From contig CANLCA010000064.1 in the NCBI GenBank assembly GCA_947487925.1, positions 1 through 9,789 on the forward strand: a DNA stretch of 9,789 bases, in the 5' to 3' direction. Each line of letters opens with the position of its first letter. Positions within the stretch are counted from its first letter, which is position 1. Under the pieces are notes generated by a model that was not told the origin of the DNA, did not search any database, and was given only the letters and a program-made list of their open reading frames with translations. Of the stretch, positions 7,854 through 9,789 are shown piece by piece. The stretch comes from Verrucomicrobiales bacterium (GTDB lineage Bacteria; Verrucomicrobiota; Verrucomicrobiia; Limisphaerales; F1-80-MAGS106). Position numbers and translations under genes: made by a program.

Positions 7854-8264
7854 TCAGCCCGATATCTCTACCGCCCGGGAGCCGACCGGCAACGCCAGCG
7901 GAACCTCAACCCTCAAGAACCCATTGTCGTAGGACGCCTGGACCCGGGTCAAATCGTAGGCGGACGGAACCTCGATCAAACGCTCGAACATCCCGTAATC
8001 GATTTCCATCATCAGAAACTTGCATCGTGCAACCCTCGTGGTGTCAGGCCGATGCCCCGAAATCTTGAGACGGTTATCCTCCACCGAAACACGGAGGTCC
8101 TCGCGTTTGATTCCCGCAAGCTCCAGGTTCACCACCAGGCTGCGCGCGGTCAGATAAACGTCCGTGTTCGGTGCCCAGGCACTCTCGGGCAAGGCCCCAA
8201 AACCTCCCGATCCTTGCGCCGCGGAAGCGGCGCTGCTTAAGCCGATCGCTTTGTTCACTGCCAT
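7854..8264 (-). CDS. Hsp20/alpha-crystallin small heat-shock protein
   Basis: This is a complete 136-residue small heat-shock protein, an ATP-independent holdase that binds unfolding proteins in the cytoplasm and passes them to chaperones or proteases. The alpha-crystallin domain runs from about 30 (WAPNTDVYLT) to 123. It includes the LELAGIKREDLRVSVEDNRLKISG core (48-70), a shortened loop, the YGMFERLIEVP strand (90-100) and the hallmark YDNGFLRVEVPL (112-123) in place of A-x3-NGvL. The family's usual ELPG reads ELAG here. A short tail after the domain has V-E-I at 132-134, a match to the I/V-x-I motif used for oligomer assembly. The N-terminal arm (1-29) is short and Gly/Ala/Ser-rich. It is the first gene of a probable two-gene unit with lon. 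I found neither a CIRCE element nor a convincing sigma-32 promoter upstream, so its control is unknown. Confidence 0.94.
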   Translation of the reverse strand: MAVNKAIGLSSAASAAQGSGGFGALPESAWAPNTDVYLTARSLVVNLELAGIKREDLRVSVEDNRLKISGHRPDTTRVARCKFLMMEIDYGMFERLIEVPSAYDLTRVQASYDNGFLRVEVPLALPVGSRAVEISG

Positions 8265-8421
8265 AAAGCTTCAGCATGCGGGAAATCCCCCCGTGGAGCA
8301 AGAACTGCTGCTCTCAAAACTCCGCCCGCTTGACTATCGCTTCAAAATGTGAGCATCTGCATCGGCATGTGCCTGCGGCGGCTCCGAAGGCAAGCATGTT
8401 GACAGACTTTTCAGGCAATCT
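8265..8421. promoter_or_regulatory. Divergent hsp20 / glnS promoter region
   Basis: These 157 bases separate two genes transcribed away from each other, so promoters for both must lie here or just inside the genes. No CIRCE inverted repeat (TTAGCACTC/GAGTGCTAA) and no clear sigma-32 type sequence are present on the hsp20 side. On the glnS side, TTGACT (8330-8335) has no good -10 partner at 16-18 bases. A perfect TTGACA at 8399-8404 is too close to the glnS ATG for a normal leader. The assignment rests on gene orientation, not on motifs. Confidence 0.5.
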
Positions 8422-9789
8422 ATGGGACACGAAAACGCACACAGCACCCCGATCCAGCCCCCGCAGCCGGCTGGCCCCACGGATTTCATTCGCGATCTCA
8501 TCGCCGCGGACAACCTCTCCGGCAAACATGACGGACGCGTGGTCACACGATTCCCCCCAGAACCCAACGGCTACCTGCACATCGGTCATGCCAAGTCCAT
8601 CTGCTTAAATTTCGGCATCGCCCAGGAAAACCCCGGTGGCGTCTGCCACCTTCGCTTCGATGACACCAACCCCGCTCGAGAAGACGTCGAATACGTCAAC
8701 TCCATCCAGGAGGATGTTCGGTGGCTGGGTTTCGATTGGGCCGATAAGATGTTTTATGCCTCGGACTACTTCGAACGACTGTACGCCTACGCGCTGGACT
8801 TGATTCGCCAAGGAAAGGCCTACGTGTGCGACCTGACACCAGAGGAAATGATCGCTTACCGCGGCGCGCCGACCGTTCCAGGCCGCGAAAGTCCTTTCCG
8901 CAATCGATCCGTGGAGGAAAACCTCGACCTGTATCAACGAATGCGCGCGGGTGAATTCCCCGATGGCTCCCACACCCTGCGCGCACGCATCGACATGGCC
9001 TCTCCAAACATCCATCTGCGTGACCCCGCTCTCTACAGAATCAGGAAGGTGGATCACCATCGCACGGGCGCCACGTGGTGCCTCTACCCGATGTACGACT
9101 ACGCGCATTGCCTCTCCGATGCGATCGAAGGCATCACACACTCAATCTGCACCCTGGAGTTTGAAGTGCACAGACCCTTGTACGACTGGATTCTCAACCA
9201 ACTCCCGGTTCCCCATCACCCCCAACAGATCGAATTCGCCCGGCTTAATCTCAGCTACACCGTGCTCAGCAAGAGGAAACTGCTCCAACTGGTTGAGGAA
9301 GGGATCGTGTCCGGTTGGAACGACCCGCGCATGCCGACTATCGCGGGACTCCGCCGCCGCGGATTCACTCCCGAATCCATCAGGGCCTTCTGCGCCCGCA
9401 TCGGTGTCACTAAATTCAATGGGCTCACCGATATCGGCCTCCTGGAATTCAGCGTGCGGGAGGACCTGAACAAGACCGCCCCCCGCGTGATGGGGGTTCT
9501 CCGCCCGGTCCGGGTGGTCATCGAGAACTATTCCGAAGACCAAGTCGAGGAACTCGAAGCGATCAACAACCCCGAGGATCCCGCCGCCGGGATTCGTAAA
9601 ATCCCGTTCTCGAAGGTCCTGTACATCGAGGCGGAAGATTTTATGGAGAACCCGCCCAAAGGGTTTTTTAGGCTCACACCGGGCGGAGAAGTGCGTTTGC
9701 GTTACGCCTATATCATTCGGTGCGTTGGAGTTGTCAGAGACCCTGTTTCAGGACAAGTCCAAGAGCTCCGTTGCACGCTGGACGTCGAC
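8422..9789 (+). CDS. glnS: Glutaminyl-tRNA synthetase (3'-truncated)
   Basis: The frame is open from ATG at 8422 to the last base, giving 456 residues; the E. coli enzyme has about 554, so roughly the last fifth lies beyond the window. It charges tRNA-Gln with glutamine in the cytoplasm. The class I catalytic core is plain. PPEPNGYLHIGHAKSI (46-60) holds the HIGH motif at 53-56. FDDTNP (79-84) carries the acidic residue that reads the glutamine amino group. PMYDY (223-227) supplies the conserved Tyr. VLSKRKL (281-287) is the GlnRS form of KMSKS. EGITHSICTLEF and DPRMPTIAGLRRRGF match GlnRS closely, rather than glutamyl-tRNA synthetase. The start of the anticodon-binding beta-barrels follows from about residue 340. 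The leader before PTDFIRDLI is Pro-rich and about the length of the E. coli one, supporting this ATG; a weak AGG (8413-8415) lies upstream. Having GlnRS suggests direct Gln-tRNA charging, not only the amidotransferase route. Confidence 0.97.
   Translation, partial: MGHENAHSTPIQPPQPAGPTDFIRDLIAADNLSGKHDGRVVTRFPPEPNGYLHIGHAKSICLNFGIAQENPGGVCHLRFDDTNPAREDVEYVNSIQEDVRWLGFDWADKMFYASDYFERLYAYALDLIRQGKAYVCDLTPEEMIAYRGAPTVPGRESPFRNRSVEENLDLYQRMRAGEFPDGSHTLRARIDMASPNIHLRDPALYRIRKVDHHRTGATWCLYPMYDYAHCLSDAIEGITHSICTLEFEVHRPLYDWILNQLPVPHHPQQIEFARLNLSYTVLSKRKLLQLVEEGIVSGWNDPRMPTIAGLRRRGFTPESIRAFCARIGVTKFNGLTDIGLLEFSVREDLNKTAPRVMGVLRPVRVVIENYSEDQVEELEAINNPEDPAAGIRKIPFSKVLYIEAEDFMENPPKGFFRLTPGGEVRLRYAYIIRCVGVVRDPVSGQVQELRCTLDVD

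Noticed and set aside
8399..8427. Perfect TTGACA followed by TATGGG as a glnS promoter
   Set aside because: With 16-base spacing the -10 would overlap the start codon and the transcript would begin inside the gene; TATGGG is also a poor -10.
8605..9141. 178-codon minus-strand open frame
   Set aside because: It lies opposite the glnS catalytic core, whose HIGH-region and GlnRS signatures are clear on the plus strand.

Overview
The window is GC-rich and gene-dense, and it looks like a Verrucomicrobiota (PVC-group) chromosome. Two things suggest this. A pseudopilin-like protein ends with the H-X9-DG motif that is common in Verrucomicrobia, Lentisphaerae and Planctomycetes. An intergenic element is built from the ACAGAG-type 9-mer that recurs in many environmental bacteria including Verrucomicrobia. 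The lineage is an inference, because no rRNA or tRNA is present to settle it.

Layout, left to right. 2-367 (+) is the C-terminal end of a pseudopilin-like H-X9-DG protein, followed 30 bases later by a small complete cupin (398-733, +). A gene-free convergent gap (734-1140) holds two opposed arrays of a 9-bp repeat. A minus-strand pair follows: a 994-residue RapA-like SNF2 ATPase (5163-2179) and, 9 bases downstream, an unrecognised 342-residue coiled-coil protein (2169-1141). After a 262-base gap with a short tandem repeat comes a second minus-strand pair, hsp20 (8264-7854) and lon (7825-5426), 28 bases apart. On the plus strand, divergent from hsp20, glnS starts at 8422 and runs off the window end.

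How the genes fit together. hsp20 and lon form a plausible protein quality-control operon: the small heat-shock protein holds misfolded clients and Lon degrades them. glnS is housekeeping. The cupin and pseudopilin have no obvious link to these. The least explained part is the SNF2 ATPase and its partner. The ATPase core is complete, but it sits behind a roughly 480-residue N-terminal region that appears to contain a duplicated domain and a charged coiled coil. The partner protein looks like a detached accessory subunit. No transposase, integrase, nuclease, methylase, toxin or CRISPR array is visible, so a defence role for the pair is only a hypothesis.
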